A DNA stretch of 64,000 nt from an uncultured Alphaproteobacteria bacterium (GTDB taxonomy: Bacteria; Pseudomonadota; Alphaproteobacteria; Rhodospirillales; Rhodospirillaceae): NCBI GenBank assembly GCA_900079695.1, contig LT599022.1, forward strand, positions 462,287 to 526,286, written 5' to 3'. How positions within the stretch are numbered: position 1 is the first letter of the stretch; every line of letters begins with the position of its first letter. Below are positions 50,977 to 60,651 of the stretch, piece after piece. The notes under the pieces are model-generated. The model made no database searches. It was given only the letters and a program-made list of their open reading frames with translations, and was not told where the DNA came from. The translations under genes and the position numbers were made by a program.

Positions 50977-52074
50977 ATGTTGAAGGCGGCAGTGTATGTG
51001 GGCGCGGTGCTGAGCGTGCTCGCGAGCGGCGCGGCGCAGGCGGACATCCTGATCGGCGTCGCCGGGCCGCGCTCCGGCGGTTACGCGAACTTCGGCGAGC
51101 AGGTGTTCCAGGGCGCCGATCTCGCGGTCAAGGAGATCAACGCCAAGGGCGGCGTCCTCGGCGAAAAGCTCAAGCTCGTCGTCGGCGACGACGCGTGCGA
51201 TCCCAAACAGGCGGTCTCGGTCGCCAACCAGTTCGCCAACGAGGGCGTGGTGTTCGTCGCCGGGCATTTCTGCTCCGGTTCGTCGATCCCGGCTTCGGCG
51301 GTGTATCAGGACGAGGGCATCGTGATGATGTCGTTCAGTTCCACCAATCCGAAGCTGACCGAGCAGGGCTTCGCCAACATCTACCGCGTCTGCGGCCGCG
51401 ACGACCAGCAGGGCCCGGTGGCGGCGGCGCTGATCGCCGACAGGTTCAAGGGCGAGAAGATCGCGATCCTTCACGACAAGACCGGCTACGGCAAGGGCCT
51501 CGCGGATTCGACCAAGGCGCAGCTCAACGCGCGCGGCATCCAGGAGACCATGTACGAAGCCTATACGGCGGGCGAGAAGGACTATTCCGCGCTGGTGACG
51601 AAGATGAAGCAGGCGGGGATCGGCGTGATCTATCTCGGCGGCTATCATTCCGAGGGCGGTCTGATCATCCGCCAGGCGCGCGAGCAGGGGTTGCAGGCGC
51701 GGATGATCAGCGGCGACGGTCTCGCGACTTCGGAATTCGGGCAGATCGCCGGCAAGGCCGCCGACGGCACGCTCTTCACCTTCACCCCCGATCCGCGCAA
51801 GGACAAGGCCAACGCGCCGATCGTCGAGGCGTTCCGCGCGTCCGGCTACGAGCCCGAGGGCTATACCCTCAACAGCTACGCGATCATCCAGATCTTCGCC
51901 CAGGCGGCCGCCCAGGCGAAGAGCACCAAGGCCGAGGCCCTCAACAAGGTGCTGCACTCGGCGACTTTCACGTCGCTGCTCGGCAAGGTCGAGTTCGACG
52001 CGAAGGGCGACCCCAAGTCGCCGGGCTACAAGATCTACGAGTGGAAGAACGGCAGCTTCGACTATATGCAATAG
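50977..52074 (+). CDS. livK: Branched-chain amino acid ABC transporter substrate-binding protein (copy 2)
   Basis: This 365-residue periplasmic binding protein is a tandem paralogue of the preceding receptor, with the same DDACDPKQAV, GHFCSGSSIPASAVYQ and AYTAGEKDYSALVTK segments. Substitutions occur near the N-terminal lobe (GPRSGGYANFGEQVFQ in place of GPMTGSYASFGEQALK), so ligand preference may differ. I chose the ATG at 50977 because AGGAGG lies five bases upstream; the GTG at 50971 overlaps that motif. A terminator-like hairpin follows. Confidence 0.93.
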   Translation: MLKAAVYVGAVLSVLASGAAQADILIGVAGPRSGGYANFGEQVFQGADLAVKEINAKGGVLGEKLKLVVGDDACDPKQAVSVANQFANEGVVFVAGHFCSGSSIPASAVYQDEGIVMMSFSSTNPKLTEQGFANIYRVCGRDDQQGPVAAALIADRFKGEKIAILHDKTGYGKGLADSTKAQLNARGIQETMYEAYTAGEKDYSALVTKMKQAGIGVIYLGGYHSEGGLIIRQAREQGLQARMISGDGLATSEFGQIAGKAADGTLFTFTPDPRKDKANAPIVEAFRASGYEPEGYTLNSYAIIQIFAQAAAQAKSTKAEALNKVLHSATFTSLLGKVEFDAKGDPKSPGYKIYEWKNGSFDYMQ

Positions 52075-52098
52075 GCCGTCCGCTCCGCGCGATCGCCG

Positions 52099-52124
52099 TG
52101 CCCCCGGGAGCGATCCCGGGGGCA
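52099..52124 (+). terminator. Terminator of the liv operon
   Basis: An 11-bp perfect stem (52099-52109 with 52114-52124) has a GCGA tetraloop. A T-rich tail (ttccgctttt) follows after eight bases. Confidence 0.65.
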
Positions 52125-52207
52125 TCGTCGTTCCGCTTTTCACGGCGGGCCCGATGCACTAGGCTACGCCGAAATTCCCGCAACCCCTTTCCAGCGAAGA
52201 GGCAACC

Positions 52208-52699
52208 ATGGCCGGATCGGTCAACAAAGTGATTCTCATCGGCAATCTCGGCCGCGACCCGGAAGTCCGCAGCATGTCCAACGGCGGCAAGGTGGTGAAC
52301 CTCAACATCGCCACTTCGGAAAGTTGGAACGACCGCCAGAGCGGCCAGCGCCAGGAGCGCACCGAGTGGCACCGCGTGGTGATCTTCAACGAGAACCTCG
52401 GCCAGGTGGCGGAAAAGTACCTGCGCAAGGGCAGCAAGGTCTATGTCGAGGGTTCGCTCCAGACGCGGAAGTGGACCGACCAGAGCGGCGCCGAGAAGTA
52501 CACCACCGAAGTGGTGCTGCAGCGTTTCCGCGGTGAGCTGACGATGCTCGACGGTCCGCGTCAGGGCGGCGAGGGCGGCGGCGATTTCGGCGGCGGCAGC
52601 GGCAGCTACGGCGGCGGGTCGCAGCAGGGTGGCGGTCGCCAGTCCGGCGGTTGGGACGCCCCGGCGTCGTCGGCGCTGGACGACGACATTCCGTTCTGA
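52208..52699 (+). CDS. ssb: Single-stranded DNA-binding protein
   Basis: SSB coats single-stranded DNA in replication and repair. The 163-residue protein has the OB-fold (about residues 1-110: [53 protein letters not shown]), a Gly/Gln-rich linker (about 120-150) and the acidic C-terminal tip ending DDDIPF, which recruits partner proteins. GAAGAGG precedes the start. Confidence 0.96.
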   Translation: MAGSVNKVILIGNLGRDPEVRSMSNGGKVVNLNIATSESWNDRQSGQRQERTEWHRVVIFNENLGQVAEKYLRKGSKVYVEGSLQTRKWTDQSGAEKYTTEVVLQRFRGELTMLDGPRQGGEGGGDFGGGSGSYGGGSQQGGGRQSGGWDAPASSALDDDIPF

Positions 52700-52709
52700 C
52701 GGACGCGCG

Positions 52710-53438
52710 ATGCGCATCGGCTTCGACGTGCGCAGCTACGGCGCGGCGGGCGACGCGCATCGCCACGACTATACCCAGTTGGTGCTGCCGCTTTCGGGCG
52801 GATTCGCGATCGACGTGGACGGTGCGGAGGCCGGGCTGACGCCCGGCCTCTGTGCGTTCGTGCCCTCCGGCGTGCGCCATGCGCAGGAAGGGGCGGGGCC
52901 CAACGCGTCGCTGATCGTCGATCTCGACGCGGCGCTGGTGCCGCCGCAGGTTGCCGATCGCCTCGGGCGGATGCGTTTCGTCCGCCTTGCGCCGGAAGCG
53001 CGCAAGCTGGTGGCGGCGATCGGCGGGGCGATGGCGGCGGGCGCGCACGAAGCCGCGCAACCGCACTGGGTGGCGCTGCTGCTGGCGGCGGTCGGCGCGG
53101 AGGCGCCCCGGCCGCGGGCGCGTCTGGCCGAACTGCTCGCGGCGGTGGCCGCCGCGCCCGAGCGTGCGTGGACGGTGCCGGAAATGGCGGCGCGCGCGGC
53201 GTTGAGCGTGCCGCGTCTGCACGCGTTGTTCCGCGCCGAGTTCGGGGTTTCGCCGCATGCATGGCTGGCCGGGCTGCGGCTGCGGCAGGCGATCCGCGAA
53301 CTCGAAACCTCGGATCTCGCGATTGCCGAGATCGCCGCGCGCGGCGGCTATGCGGACCAGAGCGCCTTCACCCGCGCGCTCCGCCGCGCTACCGGAGAAA
53401 CTCCGGCGGCGCTGCGTCGCCGCGCGCGGGAACGATAG
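52710..53438 (+). CDS. AraC-family transcriptional regulator
   Basis: This 242-residue protein has an N-terminal cupin-like sensing region (HRHDYTQLVLPLSGGFAIDVDG, then PSGVRHA) and a C-terminal double helix-turn-helix domain (about residues 145-240). Visible are WTVPEMAARAALSVPRLHALFRAEFG in the first and AIAEIAARGGYADQSAFTRALRRATGETPAALR in the second. It is followed after 70 bases by an EamA-type exporter on the same strand, which is probably its target, a common pairing. Confidence 0.88.
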   Translation: MRIGFDVRSYGAAGDAHRHDYTQLVLPLSGGFAIDVDGAEAGLTPGLCAFVPSGVRHAQEGAGPNASLIVDLDAALVPPQVADRLGRMRFVRLAPEARKLVAAIGGAMAAGAHEAAQPHWVALLLAAVGAEAPRPRARLAELLAAVAAAPERAWTVPEMAARAALSVPRLHALFRAEFGVSPHAWLAGLRLRQAIRELETSDLAIAEIAARGGYADQSAFTRALRRATGETPAALRRRARER

Positions 53439-53508
53439 TTTCGGTCAAGACACCCGCCTCGCCGCGCGCCATCTTTCCGCACGGGTCCAGCGTGCGGAGG
53501 CGGAAGAG

Positions 53509-54417
53509 ATGCGGAAGACCTGGTTGGGCGTGGCCTGCGGCGTCGGTGCGGGGGCGCTGTGGGGATCGGTGTTCGTCGCGCCCAAGCTCGCCGCCGATTT
53601 CACGCCGCTGCAGCTGTCCGCCGGGCGGTATCTCGCCTATGGCCTGATCGCGCTGCCGTTGCTGTGGCCGCGCCGGCGTCGGCTTGCCGGGCTCGGCGGA
53701 GCGGAATGGCGGGCGCTCGGCTATCTCAGTCTGTTGGGCAATATCGTCTACTATCTGCTGCTCGCCCGTGCGGTGCAGTCGGGCGGAGTGGCGATGACCT
53801 CGCTGGTGATCGGATTCCTGCCGGTAGCGGTGACGCTGATCGGCAGCCGCGACCACGGCGCCGTGCCGCTCCGCGCGCTGCTGCCGTCGCTCGGGTTCGG
53901 CGCGGCGGGAATCGTGCTGATCGGCTGGGACGCGATCGCCGCCGACGGCGCGTCGCGGGCGACGCCGCTGGGGTTTCTCTGCGCCGTCGGCGCGCTCGCC
54001 TCGTGGACCGCCTATGCGGTGCTCAACGCCCGCTGGCTGATGCGGCTGGAGGCGGTCTCCGCCCACGACTGGAGCCTGCTTACCGGCGTCGTCACCGGCG
54101 CGCAGGCGGTCGTGCTCGCCGCCGCGGCGCTGGTCCTCGGCGCGGGCGACCATGCGGCCGCCGACTGGCTGCGCTTCGCCGCGGTCGTCGGCTTCGTCGC
54201 GGTGTTCGCCTCGATCGTCGGCAACGCCCTGTGGAACCGCGCCAGCCGTCTGCTGCCGCTGACCCTCTCCGGGCAGATGATCCTGTTCGAGACGCTGTTC
54301 GCGCTGCTCTACGGCTTCGTCTGGGAAGGGCGAGGCCCCACCGCCACCGAGGCGGCGGCGATGGTCTGCGTCGCCGCGAGTGTGCTCACCTGCGTGCGCG
54401 CCCACCGGCGGCGTTAG
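53509..54417 (+). CDS. EamA/DMT-family transporter
   Basis: This 302-residue inner-membrane protein has ten predicted helices in two EamA repeats (about residues 6-140 and 155-298), as in drug/metabolite exporters. Segments such as GALWGSVFVAPKLAADFTPLQLSAGRY and LTLSGQMILFETLFALLYGF fit the family. The substrate is unknown; an amino acid or metabolite exporter controlled by the upstream AraC regulator is plausible. Its end overlaps the end of the convergent MFS gene by four bases. Confidence 0.85.
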   Translation: MRKTWLGVACGVGAGALWGSVFVAPKLAADFTPLQLSAGRYLAYGLIALPLLWPRRRRLAGLGGAEWRALGYLSLLGNIVYYLLLARAVQSGGVAMTSLVIGFLPVAVTLIGSRDHGAVPLRALLPSLGFGAAGIVLIGWDAIAADGASRATPLGFLCAVGALASWTAYAVLNARWLMRLEAVSAHDWSLLTGVVTGAQAVVLAAAALVLGAGDHAAADWLRFAAVVGFVAVFASIVGNALWNRASRLLPLTLSGQMILFETLFALLYGFVWEGRGPTATEAAAMVCVAASVLTCVRAHRRR

Positions 54418-55697
54418 CGCCGCCGCCGTGCCTGGAGGAGGATGGCGGCGCCGCCGACGACGCAAGCGAGGGTGACGTAGTGCGCCGGAGCGAGCGGCGT
54501 CACCTGGGCGAGGGCGGGGATGATCACCGGCGTCAGTCCTCCCACCGCCGCATAGGCGAGGTTGTAGCAGAGCGACAGGCCGGTGAACCGCACCGCTGCC
54601 GGGAACGAGCGGATCATCACGATCGGCACGATGCCGATCACCCCGGCGAAGAACCCGGCGAGGCCGTAGAGCGGCAGCAGCAGCGCCGGATCGCGCGCCA
54701 CGCCGATGTAGAGCGCATAGATCGCGGCGATCAGCAGCGGCGTCGCCACCGCGGCGACCCACGCCGCGCCCCAGCGATCGCACGCCATTCCGGCGATCAC
54801 CACCGACACGCACAGGCCGAGGGTGGCGGCGGTGTTGGCCTGCAGCGCCGCCACCAGCGGCACCCCGTGCAGCTTCACCAGCAGGGTCGGGGTCATCAGC
54901 ATGATCACCACCATGCAGGCGGTGAGCATCCACGCCGCGATCACCGAGACCACCACGTCGGGCTTGTAGTCGCGGATCACGTCGCGGATCGGCATCCGGC
55001 TGATCTGCTTGAGCGCGCGGATCTCCTCGAACACCGGAGTTTCCTGCAACCAGCGGCGGAGGTAGACGATCACGAGGCCGAAACCGCCGCCGAGCAGGAA
55101 CGGCACGCGCCAACCCCAGTCGTGAACCGCTTCCGGGCTCAGGCTTTTGTTGATCGAGGTCGCCACCAGCGAGCCGAGCAGGATGCCCGCGGTCAGGCCG
55201 GTTTCCAGCAGCGCGCAGGCGAGCCCGACGCGGCGGTAGGGGACATGCTCGGAAACGAACACCCACGCGCCCGGCACCTCGCCGCCGATCGCGATGCCCT
55301 GCATGATGCGCATCAGCAGAAGCAGCAGCGGCGCGCCGTAGCCGATGCTCTGGTAGGTGGGCAGGAGACCGATCAGCAGCGTCGGCACCGCCATCAACGC
55401 CACCGAAAGAGTGAACATCCGCTTGCGGCCGAAGGTGTCGCCGAAGTGGGCCATGACGATGCCGCCGAGCGGCCGGAACAGATAACCGGCGGCGAAGATG
55501 CCGAAGGTCTGGAGCTGCCCCAGCCATTCCGGCATGTCGGGCGGAAAGAACAGCTTGCCCAGCACCGCGGTGAAGAACACGAAGATTACGAAATCGTAGA
55601 ATTCGAGCGCCCCGCCGAGAGCCGCGAGCGCCAGGGTCTTGGCGTCCTGGCCGGTGAGCGGGCGGGCGGGCACGAACAGGTGCGCGGGAATGGTCAT
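54414..55697 (-). CDS. MFS transporter, metabolite:H+ symporter (MHS) family
   Basis: This 427-residue 12-helix protein of the ProP/KgtP-like MHS branch contains LGGALEFYDFVIFVFFTAVLGKLFFP in helix 1, GGIVMAHFGDTFGRKRMF (loop 2-3 motif), and the GIAIGGEVPGAWVFVSEH signature. The substrates of such transporters are organic or amino acids with H+. It lies 67 bases downstream of the desulfidase-like gene on the same strand, so it probably supplies or removes a metabolite of that pathway. The start at 55697 has only a weak ribosome binding site. Confidence 0.85.
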   Translation of the reverse strand: MTIPAHLFVPARPLTGQDAKTLALAALGGALEFYDFVIFVFFTAVLGKLFFPPDMPEWLGQLQTFGIFAAGYLFRPLGGIVMAHFGDTFGRKRMFTLSVALMAVPTLLIGLLPTYQSIGYGAPLLLLLMRIMQGIAIGGEVPGAWVFVSEHVPYRRVGLACALLETGLTAGILLGSLVATSINKSLSPEAVHDWGWRVPFLLGGGFGLVIVYLRRWLQETPVFEEIRALKQISRMPIRDVIRDYKPDVVVSVIAAWMLTACMVVIMLMTPTLLVKLHGVPLVAALQANTAATLGLCVSVVIAGMACDRWGAAWVAAVATPLLIAAIYALYIGVARDPALLLPLYGLAGFFAGVIGIVPIVMIRSFPAAVRFTGLSLCYNLAYAAVGGLTPVIIPALAQVTPLAPAHYVTLACVVGGAAILLQARRRR

Positions 55698-55764
55698 GTG
55701 CGGAGAGTCCCCGAAACCACGGGACTCCGTGGCTTCCCACCGATAATCCCGCGGCCTCGAAGCG

Positions 55765-57057
55765 TCAAGCCGCGCCGGCGGCAATGATTTCGAGCACCGC
55801 GCGCTCGGTGCCGCGCATCCCGGGGTCGTTGAGCCGCCCGAGGTTGGCGAAGCTCTCGTCGACGGTGGCGCCGACGATGCCGTCGCCCGCGGCGACGTGG
55901 GCGCCCGAGACCGCAAGCTCGGCGATGTCGATCGCCGCGCCGACCACCGCCGCGACCTTGAAGGCGCAGGATGCCTTTGCGCCGTCGCAGAGCATTCCGG
56001 CGAAGGTGCCGATCACCGTCTGCATCGCGGCGGTCTGCGCCGCGGCGTCGCCTCCCATGAGATAGGCGGCGGCGGCGGCGAGGCCGGTGGCGGGCGCGAT
56101 CGCGCAGCCGCAGAACGCGGTGAGCTTACCGGTGTGGGCCTTGATCGCGACGGTGACGAGCGAGGCGATCGCGAGCGCGCGCACGGTGCGGTCGCGGGGG
56201 GCGCCGATCGCCCGGGCATAGCCCCAGACGCCGAGGAAGTTGGCGATGCCGTGATTGCCGCTGCCGGTGATCGCCGCTACCGCGACCGGCAGGCCGCCCA
56301 TCCGCGCTTCGCTCGCCGCGCCGGTCCACGATTGTGCCGCGGCGCGTGGCGAGGGCGCGGCGGCGGCGCGGGCATCGAGGGCGCGCCCGAGCGGTCCTTC
56401 GGCGGTGCGTCCGGCGCGCGCGGCGTCGGCGTTGAGGCGCGCCGCGTCCATCAGGAACTCCAGATCGGCGACCGGGATGCGGTCGACGGCGGCGAGCATC
56501 CGCGCCATCGGCACGGTGCGGAGATCGGGCAGGCCGGTGTCGTCGTGGTCCTGGGCAGGCAGGGCCTTGTAGATCAGTTCGTCGTTGCGCCGGATCTCGA
56601 CGAGGCGGTCGTGCGCGCCCGCGATCACCGCCACCGCCACGTCGTTGCCGGCCTGCGCCGCGGCGCGCAGCAACAACGGTTCCGCCTCGGCGGCGAAGCC
56701 GACCCGCACCGCGCCCGCCGCGACCGCAAGCCTCGCAGCCTCGACGATCGCGGCGTCGGCGGCATCGAGGATTTCAAGTCCGGCGGCGGGGTCGCCGAGC
56801 GCCGCGCCGATCGCGGCGGCGTGGGCGAGGCCGCGGAACGGCGTGCCCGGTACCGCCACGTGAACGCCGTTCTTGTAGACGTTGGGGCTGACCGAGAGCT
56901 GGAGGTGTTCGGCGGGGCGGCCGAGGGTGTGGACGGCGTGAGCGGCGACGAGCGCTGCCGCGGCGACTTCGGTGCAACCGGTGGCGCGCCGGATTTCCGC
57001 CCGGAGCACCGTGATCAGGGTCTCATCGTCGATCTCGGTCCAAGCATCGCCACGCAT
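55765..57057 (-). CDS. L-cysteine desulfidase-like protein (CyuA/UPF0597 family)
   Basis: This 430-residue protein matches the CyuA (YhaM)/UPF0597 family, which carries a [4Fe-4S] cluster and degrades L-cysteine to pyruvate, ammonia and sulfide; it is related to the L-serine dehydratase alpha subunit. Candidate cluster and catalytic Cys are in ATGCTEV, LTAFCGCAIAP and MLCDGAKASCAFK, and the SGNHGIANFLGV stretch is characteristic. GGGGGA precedes the ATG. It diverges from a DecR-like Lrp regulator, whose E. coli counterpart controls cyuPA, which strengthens the assignment. A serine dehydratase-like activity is the main alternative. Confidence 0.8.
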   Translation of the reverse strand: MRGDAWTEIDDETLITVLRAEIRRATGCTEVAAAALVAAHAVHTLGRPAEHLQLSVSPNVYKNGVHVAVPGTPFRGLAHAAAIGAALGDPAAGLEILDAADAAIVEAARLAVAAGAVRVGFAAEAEPLLLRAAAQAGNDVAVAVIAGAHDRLVEIRRNDELIYKALPAQDHDDTGLPDLRTVPMARMLAAVDRIPVADLEFLMDAARLNADAARAGRTAEGPLGRALDARAAAAPSPRAAAQSWTGAASEARMGGLPVAVAAITGSGNHGIANFLGVWGYARAIGAPRDRTVRALAIASLVTVAIKAHTGKLTAFCGCAIAPATGLAAAAAYLMGGDAAAQTAAMQTVIGTFAGMLCDGAKASCAFKVAAVVGAAIDIAELAVSGAHVAAGDGIVGATVDESFANLGRLNDPGMRGTERAVLEIIAAGAA

Positions 57058-57151
57058 TTTGCGTCCCCCGCAGGTGGTTTCGATCTTTCGTCATGGTAGC
57101 GGCGAAGGTCCGCAAAGGGTTTGCGATGTTTTGCGCAACTCGATAGGATCG

Positions 57152-57166
57152 GAGAACTGAATTCTC
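57152..57166. promoter_or_regulatory. 15-bp dyad in the cyuA-decR divergent region
   Basis: GAGAA (57152-57156) and TTCTC (57162-57166) form an inverted repeat around a five-base centre. The 15-bp length with an A/T-containing centre is usual for Lrp/AsnC operators. It lies 21 bases before the chosen regulator start and 95 bases upstream of the desulfidase gene. Confidence 0.45.
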
Positions 57167-57186
57167 AAATTTGTCGGATTTTAGGA

Positions 57187-57684
57187 ATGCTGTTTTCTTA
57201 TTTCCGACGTGGAAGGTGCATCATCGACGCGATCGACAGGAAGATTCTCGCGTTGCTGCAGGAGGACGCCACGCTCGCGGTGGCGGAGATCGGCGCGCGC
57301 GTCGGCCTTTCGGCGACGCCGTGCTGGCGGCGAATCCAGAAGCTCGAAGCCGACGGCGTGATCCGCAAACGGGTGGCGTTGCTGGATCCCGAGAGGCTCA
57401 ATCTCGGCGTCACCGTGTTCATCGCGGTGCGGACCAACCACCATTCGCAGGAGTGGCTGAAGCGCTTTCAGGGCGCGGTCGACGGGATTCCCGAAATCGT
57501 CTCGTTCTACCGCATGAGCGGCGAGATCGACTATCTCCTGCGCGCGGTGGTGCCGGACATCGCCGCCTACGACAGCGTCTACAAGCGCCTGATCGAGCGC
57601 ATCGAACTCGCCGACGTCACCTCGATGTTCGCGATGGAGACGATCAAGTCGACCACGGTGTTGCCGGTGAACTACGCGAAATGA
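57187..57684 (+). CDS. decR: Lrp/AsnC-family regulator, DecR/CyuR-like
   Basis: This 165-residue regulator has an N-terminal helix-turn-helix (DRKILALLQEDATLAVAEIGARVGLSATPCWRRIQKL) and an AsnC ligand-binding domain (about residues 75-155). It resembles E. coli DecR (YbaO) closely as I recall it, especially ATPCWRRIQKLEADGVI, ALLDPE, TNHHSQEW and SMFAMETIKSTT. DecR activates cysteine detoxification in response to cysteine. The start is uncertain: ATG 57187 gives a roughly 11-residue extra N terminus with a poorly spaced AGGA, while homology would begin at the ATC codons near 57220. Confidence 0.82.
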   Translation: MLFSYFRRGRCIIDAIDRKILALLQEDATLAVAEIGARVGLSATPCWRRIQKLEADGVIRKRVALLDPERLNLGVTVFIAVRTNHHSQEWLKRFQGAVDGIPEIVSFYRMSGEIDYLLRAVVPDIAAYDSVYKRLIERIELADVTSMFAMETIKSTTVLPVNYAK

Positions 57685-57839
57685 TTTCGGGCGAGAGATT
57701 CGCTTTTCAAAATCAATAGGTTGCATGACGAGACTCATACGGCAGATGATCGGGCTGCGGGCGTTGAGTCGCTCGCCCCGGGGTGGTAGACTGCTCCGCC
57801 GTCCGGCCCAGGACGAAAGCTGACAAGAGTGTGTGAACC

Positions 57840-60599
57840 TTGACCAATCCGCCGATCAAAGCGACCGGGAACGACATCCAGCCCGTCAACATCGAAGAAG
57901 AAATGAAGCGCTCCTACCTCGATTACGCGATGAGCGTGATCGTGGCGCGCGCCATCCCCGACGTCCGCGACGGGCTCAAACCCGTGCATCGCCGGATCAT
58001 GTATTCGATGAAGGAGAGCGGCTACGACTTCTCGAAGCCGTTCCGCAAGTCGGCGCGCATCGTCGGCGACGTCATGGGCCGCTATCACCCCCACGGCGAT
58101 TCCGCGATCTACGACGCGATGGTGCGCATGGCGCAGGATTTCTCGATGCGCCTGCCGCTGGTCTCGGGCCAGGGCAACTTCGGCTCGATGGACGGCGACC
58201 CGCCCGCGGCGATGCGTTACACCGAGGCGCGCCTCGCCAGAAGCTCGCAGGCGCTGCTCGACGACATCGACAAGGACACCGTCTCCTTCCAGCCCAACTA
58301 CGACGAAAGCACCGAGGAGCCGACGGTGCTCCCGGCGCGCTTCCCGAACCTTCTGGTCAACGGTGCGGGCGGTATCGCGGTGGGCATGGCCACCAACATT
58401 CCGCCGCACAACCTCGGCGAGGTGGTGGACGCCTGCTGCGCGTTCATCGAGGACCCGGATATCTCGACCGAGGAACTGATGCAGATCGTTCCCGGCCCCG
58501 ACTTCCCCACCGGCGGCGTGATCGTCGGGCGGGCGGGGGCGCGCGCCGCCTATACCACCGGCCGCGGCTCGATCATCCTGCGCGCCCGCTGCGACATCGA
58601 GGAGATCCGCAAGGACCGCATGGCGGTGGTGGTGCACGAGGTGCCCTACCAGGTCAACAAGGCGTCGATGATCGAGAAGATCGCCGAACTGGTGCGCGAC
58701 AAGAAGATCGACGGCATCGCCGGCCTGCGCGACGAATCCGACCGCCGCGGCGTGCGCGTCGTCATCGAGCTGAAGCGCGACGCCCAGCCCGAAGTGGTGC
58801 TGAACCAGCTCTACCGCTTCACCCCGCTGCAAAGCAGCTTCGGCGTCAACATGCTGGCGCTCAACGAGGGACGCCCGCAGCTCCTCACGCTCAAGGACGT
58901 GATCCGCGCGTTCGTCCACTTCCGCGAGGACGTGGTGCGCCGCCGCACCGAGTTCGAGCTGGCGAAGGCGCGCGACCGGGCGCATGTGTTGGTCGGCCTG
59001 GCGATCGCGGTCGCCAACCTCGACGACGTGATCGCGATGATCCGCGCCGCGTCCGATCCCAATTCGGCGCGCGAGGCTCTCACCGGACGTGACTGGCCCG
59101 CCGTCGACGTCGAACCGCTGATCAAGCTGATCGACGAGCCCGGACGTGGAGTGGTGGATGGCCATTACCGGCTTTCCGACGCTCAGGCGCGCGCGATCCT
59201 CGACCTGCGCCTGCACCGCCTCACCGGGCTGGAGCGCGACAAGGTTCACGACGAACTCCGGGAAATCGGCGCGCGCATCGAGGACTACCTCGAAACCCTG
59301 CGTTCGCGCGAAAAGCTCTACGGCATCATCCGCAACGAACTCGTCGAGGTGAAGACCCTCTACGCCGATCCGCGCCGCACCACCTTCGAGGAAAACGAGT
59401 TCGAGCACGACATCGAGGACCTGATCCCGCGCGAGGAGATGGTCCTCACCTATTCGGCGAAGGGCTACATCAAGCGCGTGCCGCTTTCCACCTACCGCGC
59501 GCAGAAGCGCGGCGGCAAGGGGCGCGCCGGGATGGCGACGCGCGACGAGGATTTCGTCCGCCGCGTCTATGCCGCCTCGACCCATACGCCGCTGCTGTTC
59601 TTCTCGACCCTCGGCATGGCCTACAAGCTCAAGGCCTACAAGTTGCCGCTCGGCAATCCGCAGTCGCGCGGCAAGCCGCTCGTCAACCTGCTGCCGCTGC
59701 AGGAGAACGAAGCGATCGCGGCGATCCTCCGTCTGCCGGAGGACGAGACCGAGTGGGAGAACATGTACATCGTGTTCGCCACCGCGCGCGGCGACGTGCG
59801 GCGCAACCGGCTCTCCGACTTCGCCAACGTGATGTCGAACGGCAAGATCGCGATGAAGCTGGAATCCGGCGACCGCCTGATTTCGGTGCGGGCGTGCTCG
59901 GCCGAGGACGACATCTTCCTCTCCACCCGCAAGGGCAAGTGCATCCGCTTCCCGATCGACGACGTGCGGGTGTTCGTCGGCCGCTCCTCCACCGGCGTGC
60001 GCGGCATCAAGCTCGCCGAGGGCGACGACGTGATCGGCGTGACGGTGCTGCGGCACATGGACTATCCGATGGAGGTGCGGGAGGCCTACCTCAAGCGCCG
60101 CCGCATCGAGGAACACCTGACCGAGGACGACGAATCCGCGGTCGATCCGTCGTCGCTGATCGCCGACGATCTCTTCCTCGCGATGAAGGAGGCCGAGGAA
60201 TTCATGCTGGCGGTGACCGCCAACGGCTACGGCAAGCGGACCTCGGCCTACGAATACCGCATCACCGGCCGCGGCGGGCAGGGGATCATGAACATCGACG
60301 CCAACGATCGTCTCGGCGACATGGTGGCGTCGTTCCCGGTCAAGGATTCCGATCAACTGATGCTGGTCTCCGATGCCGGACAGTTGATCCGGATGCCGGT
60401 GCGTGATATCCGCATTGCTGCCCGCAAGACCCAAGGCGTGAGGCTGTTCCGCATGGGTGAGGACGAGCGTGTGGTTTCGGCGACGCGCCTCGACGACGCG
60501 GCGGTGGGGGACGACGACGACCTCGCCGACGACGTCGAGACCGGCGAGGACACCCCCGAGGGCGAGTCCGCTCCGGACGCTCCGGGCGAAGGCAACTGA
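57840..60599 (+). CDS. gyrA: DNA gyrase subunit A
   Basis: This is the breakage-reunion subunit of gyrase, which introduces negative supercoils. The 919-residue protein has the catalytic Tyr at residue 127 ([10 protein letters not shown]) and a wild-type quinolone region PHGDSAIYD (Ser88 and Asp92 correspond to E. coli Ser83 and Asp87). The tower and coiled-coil domains and the C-terminal beta-pinwheel with its GyrA box (QKRGGKG) follow. The start is a TTG at 57840, placing [21 protein letters not shown] at the expected position. The acidic C-terminal tail is typical. Confidence 0.97.
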   Translation: MTNPPIKATGNDIQPVNIEEEMKRSYLDYAMSVIVARAIPDVRDGLKPVHRRIMYSMKESGYDFSKPFRKSARIVGDVMGRYHPHGDSAIYDAMVRMAQDFSMRLPLVSGQGNFGSMDGDPPAAMRYTEARLARSSQALLDDIDKDTVSFQPNYDESTEEPTVLPARFPNLLVNGAGGIAVGMATNIPPHNLGEVVDACCAFIEDPDISTEELMQIVPGPDFPTGGVIVGRAGARAAYTTGRGSIILRARCDIEEIRKDRMAVVVHEVPYQVNKASMIEKIAELVRDKKIDGIAGLRDESDRRGVRVVIELKRDAQPEVVLNQLYRFTPLQSSFGVNMLALNEGRPQLLTLKDVIRAFVHFREDVVRRRTEFELAKARDRAHVLVGLAIAVANLDDVIAMIRAASDPNSAREALTGRDWPAVDVEPLIKLIDEPGRGVVDGHYRLSDAQARAILDLRLHRLTGLERDKVHDELREIGARIEDYLETLRSREKLYGIIRNELVEVKTLYADPRRTTFEENEFEHDIEDLIPREEMVLTYSAKGYIKRVPLSTYRAQKRGGKGRAGMATRDEDFVRRVYAASTHTPLLFFSTLGMAYKLKAYKLPLGNPQSRGKPLVNLLPLQENEAIAAILRLPEDETEWENMYIVFATARGDVRRNRLSDFANVMSNGKIAMKLESGDRLISVRACSAEDDIFLSTRKGKCIRFPIDDVRVFVGRSSTGVRGIKLAEGDDVIGVTVLRHMDYPMEVREAYLKRRRIEEHLTEDDESAVDPSSLIADDLFLAMKEAEEFMLAVTANGYGKRTSAYEYRITGRGGQGIMNIDANDRLGDMVASFPVKDSDQLMLVSDAGQLIRMPVRDIRIAARKTQGVRLFRMGEDERVVSATRLDDAAVGDDDDLADDVETGEDTPEGESAPDAPGEGN

Positions 60600-60651
60600 C
60601 CGCGTCGGGAGAGGGCGCGGCCGCTGACCACACCAGGGGGGAGTGTAACCC

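Noticed and set aside
55698-55916. A 73-residue N-terminal extension of the MHS transporter
   Set aside because: It overlaps the end of the desulfidase gene out of frame and is low-complexity. The ATG at 55697 gives a normal MHS N terminus.
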